The notes under the pieces: generated by a model
What the model was told of the DNA's origin: nothing
The model's database searches: none
What the model saw: the letters and a program-made list of their open reading frames with translations, nothing else
From: Durusdinium trenchii
Taxonomy: Eukaryota > Sar > Dinophyceae > Suessiales > Symbiodiniaceae
Length of the DNA stretch: 64,000 nucleotides
NCBI GenBank assembly: GCA_963970005.1
Contig: CAXAMN010006624.1
Coordinates: 238,008 to 302,007, forward strand
Direction: 5' to 3'
Position numbers and translations under genes: made by a program
Part shown: positions 1-9,142 of the stretch, one piece after another
Layout of the letters: each line of letters starts with the position of its first letter
How positions within the stretch are numbered: position 1 is the stretch's first letter

Positions 1-488
1 GCAGGTCTTCAGGATCCTGGTGAGACATGGTGATGATGGTGACAAATGCCTTGTAATACCGCCATGATGGTGGTAACCTGTCGGCAGTGGATGGCACTGG
101 CCGAGGAACACAAGTCCACCACCGGTGATGTCTTGCCTGTCATCTGGTTCCCCCGTTCGGTGCGTCGACGGCGGACCGTTCCGAAGAAATGGTCCGACGC
201 CGAACATGCCATGGCGTCATGCCTTCGAGTGGTGACTCACACGGCTTCAATGCTTGACTTTCACTTCTGTCTAGTCTCCAAGAACAAACACAAAAAAGAA
301 TACAAAACCGTTTCTGGGTGCCACAGGCAGTAAGAGATGTAACATATGGCGAACCAAAAGAATACGAGCTCCAAGGAAGTTCGATTTTTGCAGGGCCTTC
401 AGTTGATCTCGGAGTCTATGACCTGTCTAGACCTATTGGTGACCTCAAATACGATATCAAGTTCGGCTTCGAACGGAAGAACGGATAG
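1..488 (+). CDS. 3' end of a spliced gene, function unknown
   Basis: The model has three exons: 1-19, 88-228 (47 codons) and 327-488, which ends in TAG. The introns, 20-87 (68 nt) and 229-326 (98 nt), are GT-AG, and all junctions are in phase 0. The second acceptor is followed by G, as is usual in dinoflagellates. The last exon encodes a well-mixed tail with the segment SVDLGVYDLSRPIGDLKYD and ends FGFERKNG. An alternative acceptor after the pyrimidine tract at 255-274 would extend the last exon upstream in the same frame. No family is recognised. The gene starts outside the window. The consistent phases support the model, but they were found by eye. Confidence 0.42.
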
Positions 489-907
489 ACAATGGTTCTT
501 ATTTCGGGGGGGGGTCCTTCATCGGTAGGGCTATAATGGATGAATAGGTTCATCTACTTTCAGCAGCCCTCACCCCTGTTTTGTGGACATCTCTGGTCTC
601 TAGATCAGGCATTCACACGTCTAAGATCAAGCACAAACAAACAGTTGATGATAAGAAATCACACCACCAAACCTGAGCAGTGCCAAACATAACAGACCCT
701 GCCATGAAATTAAATAATCTTAAGTTTCAAGAACCATGGACCAGTTTGACAAGTTCGCAAATGTTTGGTAGGGGTCCACTGCTCTTCAACAATCTATCGT
801 GAAGCGAACCTAGGTTCAGCAGAAGCCTTCTTCTACCAAAACAAACACGTCAGCAAACTAACTATAGGTTCACACCTCGACTCAAATGGCTCGAGGTCGA
901 CAACCAC
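489..907. other. intergenic, no gene seen
   Basis: AT-richer sequence after the stop codon at 488. I see no convincing exon, repeat or promoter here. It probably holds the 3' UTR of the upstream plus-strand gene. Confidence 0.4.
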
Positions 908-1772
908 CCAAATTGGGCAGCAAGATGTAGCAAGATGCATCTTCGCTCCTGTCTCGGCTTCCGGATTCCCGCCTCCAAACTTGCCCGGAATTGCTCCCGC
1001 GGGCCCACCAGTGCGCAGGGCCTGACTGCTCCAAATTGAGCTCGATCCCACCGCTGTTCCTATTATCGGGATATATATATATATACATACCCTGAGAAGG
1101 TGATGTTCTCGACACTGTTATAGTTTATGTAGGTTTGGAGTTTGGAGGGTCCAATTGTACCTTCTGTGAAGGTACGGCGGCAAGATCCCTTAGGGCTTCT
1201 GTGAACTGAGTCGCTTCGATCGACTCCCTGTGATGATGATCCTCGAAGTCCGAGATCATCGGAGGAATTGTATGGTCGTGGTACCCGAGTCGCCCAACTG
1301 CTTGGAAAGGGTCATATAGTGGTGGTTTTTTTCCCATGTTCTATCGGGTACGAGTCTAGGTGGACAAAAATCAACGTTCCACCTCTCCGACTCTTGATGT
1401 CTCCAACTCCCCATGCCAGGGTGACCTGCAGGATGTCCATGTATATACTTCCCGAAGTCGGGAAGTGGCCCGGTGACCCGGTTTGGTCAATGGAGGTCTT
1501 CTGCAGATGGGATGAGGACGCATGGTCCCATGGTCAACCCAAAATGAACCACTGGAGGTTCGAGTTCCTGGAACCTCAAAGGACTCCTAGAAATGCCGAC
1601 CGTCGCACCAGCATTTTGTTTGGGTCATGTCCCATTTTTTCGAGGCTACGAACGAAGTCAGGTCCAGGTTGTTCTTTGGAGGGATCAAACCATTTCGAAT
1701 ATGAATTTCTGGTCTACGGGCCGTGGTGGTGGTATTTTTTTCCTCAGCAAATCTCTGCACAATGGTCCGAGC
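908..1772 (-). CDS. candidate spliced coding region, unknown product
   Basis: On the minus strand three open segments join with matching phases: 1772-1691, 1297-1161 and 1021-908, with GT-AG borders and G after two of the acceptors. The peptides include VQRFAEEKN, FTEALRDLAA and GKFGGGNPEAETGAKM. A further open segment at 2250-2093 (Arg-rich, then Ser/Asp-rich) may lie upstream. Against this, the opposite strand is open for 195 codons (1268-1855), and the two dispersed-repeat copies inside are in plus-strand orientation. The strand is therefore not certain and no family is recognised. Confidence 0.24.
1088..1175. repeat. ACCTTCTGAGAAGGT-type palindromic repeat
   Basis: Starts with CCCTGAGAAGGTGATGTTC and ends GGAGGGTCC...ACCTTCTGTGAAGGT. 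Related copies lie at 24490-24565, 40849-40935 and 52797-52875, with shorter ones at 4520-4537 and 41692-41722. Confidence 0.55.
1317..1365 (+). mobile_element. introner-like repeat, truncated copy
   Basis: Right half of the dispersed GTCTCAG...GTCCAG family: a T tract, CCCATGTTCTATCGGGTACG, then GAGTCTAG followed by GT. The left end is missing. Confidence 0.45.
1618..1668 (+). mobile_element. introner-like repeat, truncated copy
   Basis: Contains GGGTCATGTCCCATTTTTTC and ends AGGTCCAG followed by GT. This is the right half of the dispersed family, and the left palindrome arm is absent. Confidence 0.55.
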
Positions 1773-2461
1773 CTTATGCAGTGGTAAAACAGGCATATTT
1801 TGTGTTCTGCTTCATCAAGAGCTTGTCAATCTTGCAAGTGACTTTATTAAGTTAATCCATGGTGAACAAAAGATGAACACCAAACAAATCTGTCCAACAA
1901 ATGAAGGCCTCCAACCACCGATATCGACCTCGAAGCAAAAACACCTCGACCTCGACATCTTCGACTTGACCCAAAAAGTCTTCAACATTGAAATCCCTAC
2001 AGAGGTTAAGTGACCTTATAGGACCCTACAGGGGTACCTATATATATGGTAGTCCATAGGGTTCTTTCCCCCCAATGGCCTCCGACGGGTACCTTCTTCA
2101 CCACCGGACGCGACCGGCGCCGGGCCTGCGACCGAAGAGGAGTCGTCGTCGGCGTGCCAGAGACTTTTTCTTTGCCTCCTCCGTCGCCTCCGAAATACGG
2201 CAGCAGGACTTTGGTCGGGGAAGTACTTGTACGTGGGCCAAGGTATACACCTTTTGAAGGCTGATAGAAGATGAATCTGTTTTTTGTTCAATCAAGTAAA
2301 GCGAGCAATCTCAAGTCTGCAAATGTTAATCCGCCGACCCTGGTCTAGGCGGATGAACGTGAGCGTGAGCGGTCCGGTGAGCGTCGGGGCGATGTCACTC
2401 TGCCGTCACATTCACAAATATCTGCCAAAAAATTGAAATTGCCATATATATATAATATATA

Positions 2462-2539
2462 TATATACCAGGACCCACAAGGGGTGGTTAATGGACACCC
2501 CTCAACCTCTTAGGGGGTCCTGGATGGTCCTGGTATATA
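2462..2539. mobile_element. MITE-like element with inverted ends
   Basis: The 14 bp ends TATATACCAGGACC and GGTCCTGGTATATA are perfect inverted repeats around a core that is itself palindromic (GGGGTGG...GACACCCC). The tip is shared with the element at 20769-20873. Core relatives lie at 17815-17850 and 24575-24606. There is no coding capacity. Confidence 0.6.
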
Positions 2540-2954
2540 TGCATTAATTCTAGTGCCTGGGTGACCGTCAAGGTCTTTTTTGCAGGACAAACGTTGCCCA
2601 GGCCATGGCGCCGGGTTCGGTTTGGCCCCTGCGTGCTTCACTCCTCCCGATGACCGTACTAATATTAGCCATAGAGGAGATAGGGTTTAGCATGTCTTTA
2701 AGCGTTTTCTCTTTGGTTTCTGCGCAATTTTGCGGTGGCCATAGCCATCCAGCTAGGCTGCTAGCTAGTCTGCCAGCTCAAGAAGGTCGCAAGAGCTCAA
2801 AGGGCGTCACAGTCGCGTGAGCAGTACTGAGAAGTCGCAAGTCACTTATTCAAACGCTGATTCTCGGTTGGCTGCCTTGAAGGCTTAAGGGTTGATACCC
2901 CAAATCTCCCAAACATCATATACTTGACGCAGGGATCAATATCTCCTAGAACCC

Positions 2955-3015
2955 TGCACCCAAGTTCTACAAACATAGAACCAACATGGCTCTATGTTTG
3001 TAGAACTTGGGTGCA
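2955..3015. repeat. perfect 25 bp hairpin, 11 nt loop
   Basis: Arms 2955-2979 and 2991-3015 are exact reverse complements (start TGCACCCAAGTTCTAC). Both strands would fold into the same stem. The size resembles a small-RNA precursor stem or a recent foldback insertion. No expression evidence is available. Confidence 0.7.
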
Positions 3016-3181
3016 AGTTATCCCAAACATCGATCAACCTTCCCTTCAAACTCTTCACTCTGAGGTGCAGCTTTGACCTGTCTTAGAGAGAGATTACTCC
3101 GCAATAATCTGTCATGTGAGTGGCCTGCTACCCCAACAGCTCGGCAGGAAAATTGCATTCAATACATATGAAGAAGTGGTA

Positions 3182-3293
3182 CACCTGCAGTTTGAAGGTA
3201 CCTCGGCAAATGGGTACAAGTTCCTGTTTTTGTTGAGTCATGTGCCATTTTCCAGGGTACTTGAAATTACTTGGAGGGTCATGGAGGGTCTAG
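3182..3293 (+). mobile_element. introner-like repeat, near full length
   Basis: Left arm GTACCTCGGCAAATGGGTAC, then a T-rich middle, GAGTCATGTGCCATTTTCC, GGGTACTTG, and a right end GGAGGGTCTAG followed by GT. The two arms are inverted relative to each other. Confidence 0.6.
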
Positions 3294-3544
3294 GTATCTT
3301 TACTTATGGTTCTGGAGGGAAAACAGCGCTCCTGAATCAGGACTGAAGCGTCAAACCTGTCCACAACGTGGTTTGCCCATGGAAACTGTTCCATACCTGC
3401 ACACTCCAACTTACTGCATCTCTTTCTTTGGGGCAGCTGGAGCACCTTTTACAACACAAAGCAAACTCAAACCCTTGAAACACCATGTTGCAATGGGAAT
3501 CCTCTTCCAGGACAGATTTGTCCAAAGCAGGGTCAACCCCTTGT

Positions 3545-3776
3545 GCACCGTGGGGTCCGCCACTTCAAGGCCATAGCGACGTCCCAGTCGCCATGATCGA
3601 AACCCAGCGACGTCCCGGTCGCCGGCCTGGGTGGCTTTCTTCGAAGCGCCACCACCCATGGCTCCAGCGGACGAGAAGCCGTCGTTTACGACTCTCAAGC
3701 AGTCATCACATGTGTATTTGGAGCGCTTGGCTCGGTATTTTGTGAGACCAATCGGGTGCCGGATTGATTGGATTTG
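3545..3776 (-). CDS. candidate exon with a CDDC motif, unknown product
   Basis: The minus-strand frame from an acceptor at 3777 (TTTGCAG) is open for about 77 codons. It contains KYTCDDCLRVVNDGF and a Gly/Ala-Ser-Lys stretch GGGASKKATQ. It also contains a short internal duplication of GGGACGTCGCT, so the same strand reads GDRDVAG twice with changes. A different minus-strand frame is open across 3886-3695 and could be the preceding exon. The 3' border near 3545 is a guess, and no family is recognised. Confidence 0.3.
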
Positions 3777-4253
3777 CTGCAAAGTGCATCAAAGTGCGTC
3801 ATCCACTTGGGCGTCTCGTTTTTGTGTTCATCTTTCAGTCTCAACATTCGGGTGTCATGTTCTGGTCGTGATCGTGGTGCCTTCATCGTTCAAATGCCAA
3901 AAAGACCGTAACTGTTGCAGCACTAGCTTTACTCCTGTTCGCATCCACCTGTTTGCATCTCGTAGGACAAAATATCATGAACAAGGAAACACACACACAC
4001 ACACACCCAAAGGCTTTATACTTTTCCTGGGTAGATCCATCTCCGTCCTTTCGTTTGTGTTGCTAGGAAGAATATCAACAACATCCATCCAAATCGCATT
4101 TGGACATTTTTACTCATGATGTCGCCCTTCACTTGATCGAGCCCAGATGTCGGATTTCGTGGTGATTGCTGGCCTCCAAAGGTCCTCACAGAACTTGGAG
4201 CTCCTGGGGTCTCAGTTGGAATTCCAGTCTACAACTGCCATGTTACTTTATAG

Positions 4254-4595
4254 GGTCTGACGACTTCCTTCGTACCCGAAGGACAATGGGACTTCGGAGC
4301 CGAGTCCAAGAAAAAATACAACAGAGAGGTACGTCGAGTCTCAAAAGTACATCATCAATTCCGAAAACGGCAACCAGTATACCTGTTTTAAAGAGGGTCG
4401 TAGTCTACTCCACCAGAAATTGCTCTGAAAGCTCGAAGACTTCAAGGAACCGATCCAACGGTAGGATCGAAACAGAACAACGTCTCGCCACCTATAATTC
4501 TACCCCCGCAGTCCCAGGCTAACCTTCTCAGAAGGTATCTAGATCGACAGTCGAAGTGTTTCTTCAAACAACCAGTTCTCGCGAAAAGCATCTAG
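4254..4595 (+). CDS. candidate two-exon gene end, unknown product
   Basis: Exon 4254-4328 (25 codons, SFVPEGQWDFGAESKKK) ends in a strong donor, GAG|GTACGT. Exon 4404-4595 (PPEIALKARRLQGTDPTVG ... stop TAG) starts after GTCGTAG. The intron is 75 nt and both borders are phase 0. One caution is that the last exon crosses the short palindrome AACCTTCTCAGAAGGTAT (4520-4537), which occurs elsewhere as a repeat, so the real coding part may stop earlier. The intron itself also reads YIINSENGNQYT in another frame, so a frameshifted copy is an alternative. Confidence 0.33.
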
Positions 4596-4689
4596 ACCCT
4601 GTTCTTTAACACACAACATACATAAAACCACCGAAAGCATTGGTGCTAGCTGCTACCACTGTAAAGTTTACCTCCCCATTGGATCTAAG

Positions 4690-5095
4690 ATGATCCACCT
4701 GCCGACCTGTGGTTCCGGTCTGCCCCATCCAGCGCTCCAAAGGTCAACAGCAAATGCTTGCCACTATGCCGAACAAATGAATCATATTAATGTGCAATGT
4801 TGGATTCCGTATTATGGCACCGATATCGAACTCGTCTCCATGAAAAAAGGATCCGGGAAATCGAGTCTCAATTCTGGATCTCCCAGGTTTTGTGTCTTGG
4901 GGCTATGCCACGGACCCTGCGGCAGCATGCCTTGCCACGAGGCCCACATCCGAAAGGAAGGACCAACGCCGCAAAACCACCCATCTCCCAAGCACCGAAA
5001 TGGTTGGTAGGCCAGGAGCTGTAGGGTCACCATCTTCCATGAAGCATGTCTGCCTCTTGGGTTGGTTTAGAGCATGTTGCATAGTTGGTGCATAG
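4690..5095 (+). CDS. coding-like region, frame unresolved
   Basis: All three plus frames stay open over long parts of this stretch. Examples are NHINVQCWIPYYGTDIEL (4690 frame) and WHRYRTRLHEKRIREIES (4797 frame, ending at a CAG|GTTTTG donor). At least one exon is likely, but the sequence alone does not decide the frame. No family is recognised. Confidence 0.22.
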
Positions 5096-5184
5096 TGCAT
5101 AGTAAAAACAGAACAAATATAAATTCAAACTAATATGTGTTCAAACAAGTAGAGCAAAACATCAGAACACATATAACCACCTTG

Positions 5185-5448
5185 TTAGTCCCTCCGTATG
5201 CCGACTAGTCTCCAGTTGGTGTCTTTCAGGCCATGTGGGCGATTTTGACGAAATGGATGGCATGGACCCAATGTAGTCTGACTACTTTCCTCTACAAACA
5301 GGGGTGACCTCAACTTCCATGCTAGTGAGTCAAGTGGTAGATTGACTTGCAACTGAACGCCACAACCCACTTCCACTGCCTCGCTGCGCTTCAGCCGCTC
5401 ACTACCGGCCTGGCTTCGACGGCCGGGGATGGGTCCATGCAGGAACCA
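5185..5448 (-). CDS. candidate terminal exon, unknown product
   Basis: The minus-strand frame opens after an acceptor (CATCCATCAG, 5451-5449) and runs 88 codons to TAA at 5185. It includes GRRSQAGSERLKRSEAVEVG and VNLPLDSLAWKLRSPLF. The first half is GC-rich with a GC-ending codon preference and the second half is not. No family is recognised. Confidence 0.3.
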   Translation of the reverse strand, partial: WFLHGPIPGRRSQAGSERLKRSEAVEVGCGVQLQVNLPLDSLAWKLRSPLFVEESSQTTLGPCHPFRQNRPHGLKDTNWRLVGIRRD

Positions 5449-5662
5449 CTGATGGATGGATGTCACACGAAGTTCCTGAGCCCCCTTTCCCACAGACCCA
5501 TTTCCTCTAAACCTCTCTAAACCTCTCTAACATTTTAGAGTGAGGATACTTGGTGGTGGTTTCCATTCACCAGTCTGAAACTTATCTAAACCTACCAAGC
5601 ATTTGTTTGTCACAAGTACTGAGGATGGATTTCAGGGCAGACTTGCTAACCTGTGTTCTAAG

Positions 5663-5754
5663 GTTCAGGAGGAATGAGGGCGGAATCGATCAATTTGCTG
5701 AAGGATACAATACCTTCGGATTTCAGAGGCACTTGCACACGATGAGAGTCAGAC
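5663..5754 (+). CDS. 1,4-alpha-glucan branching enzyme, exon encoding the N-terminal region
   Basis: After a classic acceptor (TGTGTTCTAAG|G) the frame reads RRNEGGIDQFAEGYNTFGFQ. This matches the conserved N-terminal stretch of eukaryotic glycogen/starch branching enzymes, E-GG-x(3)-F-x2-GY-x2-FGF, just before the CBM48-like module. The enzyme makes alpha-1,6 branches in storage glucan, here presumably cytosolic starch as in dinoflagellates. The donor is AGAC|GTAACT, phase 1, and it joins in frame to the next exon at 5904. I did not find upstream exons or the catalytic alpha-amylase barrel in the window. Confidence 0.72.
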
Positions 5755-5903
5755 GTAACTATATATCCTTGGTATTCCTTTGTGGCTTTTAAAACTTTGT
5801 GCAAACAGCAACTTTAGAATAGAAAAGATATGAAGAAAGTCAGGTGAGGCCCCTTTCCTTGGCCTTCCTTTTTTCATCTCTTGCTTTCTTCAACTAGAAC
5901 TAG

Positions 5904-6000
5904 TCACGATGAGGCATGAGTTGGAGCACAAGTGGACATTCACAGAGTGGCTCCCAGAAGCGCGAAAAGCGTTTCTCATTGGCGACTTCGACAATTGGGA
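5904..6000 (+). CDS. 1,4-alpha-glucan branching enzyme, CBM48-region exon
   Basis: Follows a long pyrimidine tract (5870-5893) and a TAG acceptor, and reads HKWTFTEWLPEARKAFLIGD, then FDNWEP. Branching enzymes have the same order: EWAPGA...A-L-x-GDFNNWNP. The in-frame TGA at 6005 lies just after this motif, so the exon must end before it. No GT is available there, but GGGA|GCC at 6000-6001 would be a GC donor. The catalytic domain is not found downstream, so this may be a gene with distant exons or a broken copy. Confidence 0.72.
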
Positions 6001-6009
6001 GCCTTGACT

Positions 6010-6960
6010 CAAATAAGTATATAGTTTCAAACATTTTTTCTGCAACATCGAGTTAGTGCCTTGAAACTCAGCCTGATCCCTTTGCTTGGAACCTTTGTTT
6101 GAGCGCACACTGGATGAAAGGAGAACATGCATCCCTTGCAACCAGGCCTGCCGGTTGCCAAATGAATTAGTAGGTTGAAAGATAGAATAAATAAGTTCAG
6201 CCACCCAGAGAAGCAGGTTTTCCTTTTCTCCTTTGCATTTTTGTGGAGTTGTGGGTTTAGATTTGAGCTGGCCAGCAAGGCTGTAGGCATTTGTTTGTGG
6301 GTGTTTGTTGGAGGCTATCCCTCACAGGCTTTTGGCAAGTCACACGGTGAGGCTAATGTACTTTACCTGAATAGAATTCCCTTTGACACGGGCACAGCAC
6401 AACGACGTGGCACAAGTCCGGCATAAGCCAGTACGGAGCATTTGGCGGGAGGTATATTCTACCTATGTATATATATATATACATACATATCTATAGACTA
6501 TACTGTGCTATTATGTTTATTAGTATTATTACTATTACTATCATTGTACAACAAGGCACGCAAGGAATTAAAAACTGTAAAAATGCAAAACGGTAAAAAT
6601 CTCCACACAGCCAGTGTCTGCGATAAAGCGGTAAAACCGTAAAACGGTTAAAAGCTCAAAAACAGTAAACTTATTCAGCCAATCTCGTCAGCAATCACTC
6701 CAGTAGTTCCAGTGGTTCCCACATTTGCATCACGTGGGCAAACTCATCTTCAAGTGAATCTCAAGTGAACCTTTAGTAGCTAGTAAATCATTGGCACACA
6801 TGGCCAGCCAAACAAAATGCTAAATGAAACATTTTGCTTCCTGTGGTCCTTTATGGATGGGCTTGTTGAAGTAAACACAGTCTCACTCTCATCCGACAGC
6901 TGGGAAGTGAAGACTGCAATAGAAGAATCACATGTGAATGCAATGCTCTGTTGATTGAAA
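6010..6960. other. no recognisable gene
   Basis: Probably intron or intergenic sequence after the branching-enzyme exons. It contains a short AT run (6466-6486) and AC/AAAAC-rich sequence near 6560-6650. I did not see the next branching-enzyme motifs here. Confidence 0.35.
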
Positions 6961-7167
6961 CGTGGCATCACCCTCGTCCGCAGCACGCTCTGCCTCCAAA
7001 CGACGCTGAGCATAAGGCGGGCGGAAGTTTCGATAGAAGCCAAGCGTCACCCTTGATCCACTCCACCCACGCAGCCTTTGAGTTTTGACTTCAGAACTGC
7101 GTGCGCTGCCGGCTCGGCTATACGCAACCTGGCTTGTACTTCGTATGAATTCGCGGGGCCTACTGCT

Positions 7168-7590
7168 CTAAGTACCGCTTGCCGATGTTGCTTTGCTCAG
7201 AGCTCTGCATGGCTTTGTTGGACATATCCGACGCGTCCGCGCTTGCTGACCCAGGTGCAAAATGGTCTTGCAGCCATGCTCCAGAATGACCAAACGCTGA
7301 CAACGCGCCACATAGTTTATATTTTCTTCAGGCAACATGTGCGCCTTTGCCAAGTAAATTTCCTTGACTCCTCCAGATTCGCCCAGTGACTGAATAAACT
7401 CAGACTCAGTTACTTCAGCTTCGTGTGAAATGCCACGGCTTTCAAGGACTCCAGAGTTCATGCAAACCGATTGCGTGGTTGAAGGCGTCAACTTGTCATT
7501 TTTGTTTCCCCTGGCTTCCAATCGCAAGGCATCATCTTCAACGATCTTGTTGTCAGGGAATGTTTGGATCAATGTGTACTCTAAAATTTT
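7168..7590 (-). CDS. candidate exon, unknown product
   Basis: The minus-strand frame is open for about 140 codons from an acceptor-like CTCTAAAATTTTAG (7604-7591). The peptide is well mixed, with EAEVTESEFIQSLGESGG and AKAHMLPEENINYVAR. Beyond about 7300 a second frame (LSAFGHSGAWLQDHFAPG) becomes equally good, so a splice or frameshift probably falls there. A weak resemblance of the C-terminal part to a retroelement integrase zinc-binding segment was considered and not accepted. Confidence 0.33.
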   Translation of the reverse strand, partial: KILEYTLIQTFPDNKIVEDDALRLEARGNKNDKLTPSTTQSVCMNSGVLESRGISHEAEVTESEFIQSLGESGGVKEIYLAKAHMLPEENINYVARCQRLVILEHGCKTILHLGQQARTRRICPTKPCRALSKATSASGT

Positions 7591-7780
7591 AGAGGAAGTG
7601 GGTCTGTGGCCTCATTCTGCTTGGGGATAGCTATTTGGACCCTACCCTACAGCCTTCTACCTGGCACCAACTCTAAAACACTCTAATTTTTTAGAGGAAG
7701 TGGGTCTGTGGCCTCTTTCTGCTTGTGAATAGCTATCTGCACACCCTACAGCATTGTACATGGCACCAGCTCTAATGAGT
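7579..7780. repeat. imperfect tandem duplication, about 100 bp unit
   Basis: The unit AGAGGAAGTGGGTCTGTGGCC...GGCACCA occurs at 7591 and again at 7693, with a third partial start at 7939. Each is preceded by a small A/T palindrome of the type CTAAAATTTTAGAG. Similar CTCTAAA words recur at 5505-5540 and 7800-7930. Confidence 0.65.
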
Positions 7781-8108
7781 TCACCTTGAAGACAACTTCC
7801 CTCTAAAATCATCTAAAATCTTAGATAGTCTTAGAGTAGAAATGTTAGTGTCTCTTGACATCAAGTTGTTTTAGATACTGTAAGTTTAGAGTGCTTTGGA
7901 GTTGTTTTAGATATGTTTAGATAAATATCTAAGATCTTAGAGGAAGTGGGTCTGTGGCAAGCGGGGCTCACAAACCTTCTCTGAGGATATCTAAAACCAT
8001 CCATGTCCGTACCTCAGAACTTGGGCACTTAAGGCTCCCCTTTGGTTTTTGGGCGTAGTGTTTGGAGTCCTTGGGTCCAGGGTTATGGGTTTGGGGATGA
8101 GTTCGCAC

Positions 8109-8570
8109 CTGCATGGAGCACTTTGATGGTAGCAGCAGTAAGATCATCTTCACATCTATGCCGCCTAGCAGGCTTTTGCAATGCGCTCAACCTAGCGCTT
8201 TGATGGCGCTCCGTTGTAAGCAGCTTGTAAGCGAATCCAGCGTCTTTGAGGCTCCCTCGTTGGAGTTGGTGATTTTGGATCCCTCGTCCTTTTTGCAGGG
8301 ATGTCCGGGCGATCCCTACCTGCACCCTCCAAAGTGCCTTAGAAAATGGGACATGACCCTAACAAAAAAACAGGTATGTATATACTTGATGGTACGACTG
8401 TACCCCTTTTCCCCAGGTACGAACTGAGACTGGTCGGTCGCCCGAAAAGAACTCCCCACGAGTGGGGAGCTGGCGATCGCTGCGGTGGACCGCCTCTGAT
8501 TCGGTCCGGGTCAGGCTCCGCTCCAATCGGTCGAGCGGTTGAGATGGGTTTCTTTGGACTTGAGCGGTTT
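8109..8570 (-). CDS. two-exon coding segment interrupted by one introner-like repeat
   Basis: Exon 8570-8431 starts after a strong pyrimidine-rich acceptor (CACCTTTTTGGCCAG) and reads TRTESEAVHRSDRQLPTRGE, ending in codon CCA. Exon 8319-8109 begins with codon GTA after GGTGCAG, reads KDAGFAYKLLTTERHQSAR and ends at a GCAG|GTGCGA donor. Both sides of the 111 nt intron are phase 0. The intron is exactly one copy of the dispersed GTCTCAG...CAG repeat. No family is recognised. The exon content is moderately supported; the fit of intron to repeat is the stronger point. Confidence 0.48.
8320..8430 (-). mobile_element. introner-like repeat, complete copy forming an intron
   Basis: On the minus strand it starts GTCTCAGTTCGTACCTGG, contains TTAGGGTCATGTCCCATTTT, and ends GGAGGGTGCAG. 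The first two bases are the donor GT and the last two the acceptor AG of the intron between two in-phase exons. The outer arms are mutually inverted (GTACCTGG...CCA-type). Confidence 0.7.
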
Positions 8571-8825
8571 CTGGCCAAAAAGGTGGGATGTTGGCAGATC
8601 CCAACGGTAGATTGTTTCAGGGAGAAGACTTGTCGAACCCCGTCTGAGACAGCATGCGCAGTCCGGAATCCCCTCATGTGGGCGGTCGTGCCAGACCACT
8701 CCGTAGACAGCATGTGCCAAGGGTTTTCACTGTGAAAGAGTGAAAGACACCAAAAAAAACTTAAAAATGCTGCCGTTCAATCGCTACTTCAAGGACAAAA
8801 ACCTTAAAACATGTTCCCATTTTAG

Positions 8826-9142
8826 GGTTCGTGGGACCTGACAGGTCTCAATTTACCCGAGAAGCTGCTGACCAGGAATCCGTCACAAACCAGATCAACC
8901 AGGACCTTCAGTTCGTGACCTCTTACGAGCCTCTGTTTGAAATCAGAGACCAGGGATTTGTACTGACCCTGACCTCAACCTCGGATCTCGAGAGTGGGCC
9001 CTTTGAATTTGCTGGACCATGGGTAGCTTCTTCATGCTTCTTCCCAGGTCCCTTCCTCCCGCTGGCCAGATCTACGAAGCTCAGCTTGCCAGCAGTGCGC
9101 AGTTGGCCTAGGTGGGACGGAGTGTGCAGGACCCGGTCTAAC
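8826..9142 (+). CDS. candidate coding region with a possible 25 nt intron
   Basis: The acceptor GTTCCCATTTTAG|GG (8824-8825) opens a frame of 65 codons, DRSQFTREAADQESVTNQIN ... GPFEFAGPW, ending at TGG|GTAGCT (9022). After only 25 nt (GT ... TTCTTCCCAG) the frame resumes in phase 0 at 9048 with SRWPDLRSSACQQCAVGLGG. The gene would be divergent from the one at 8.1-8.6 kb. No family is recognised. The alternative is a single frame without a splice, stopping at 9265. Confidence 0.35.

Noticed and set aside
1268..1855. 195-codon plus-strand open frame
   Set aside because: It runs straight through two introner-like repeat copies, and frames this long are expected about once by chance here. Kept only as a reason to doubt the minus-strand model.
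2330..2420. Arg-Ser dipeptides on the minus strand (SPDRSRSRSS) resembling an SR protein
   Set aside because: Other frames are open as well and the stretch is a short GAGCGTGAGCG repeat.
2640..2790. CCGTACTAATATTAGCC and CAGCTCAAG words recalling the dinoflagellate spliced leader
   Set aside because: They match only scattered bases of the leader and are 100 bp apart. No real leader copy was found in the window.
7168..7400. Resemblance to a retroelement integrase zinc-binding segment
   Set aside because: Only a few residues fit and the first His is missing. No reverse transcriptase or LTR is nearby.
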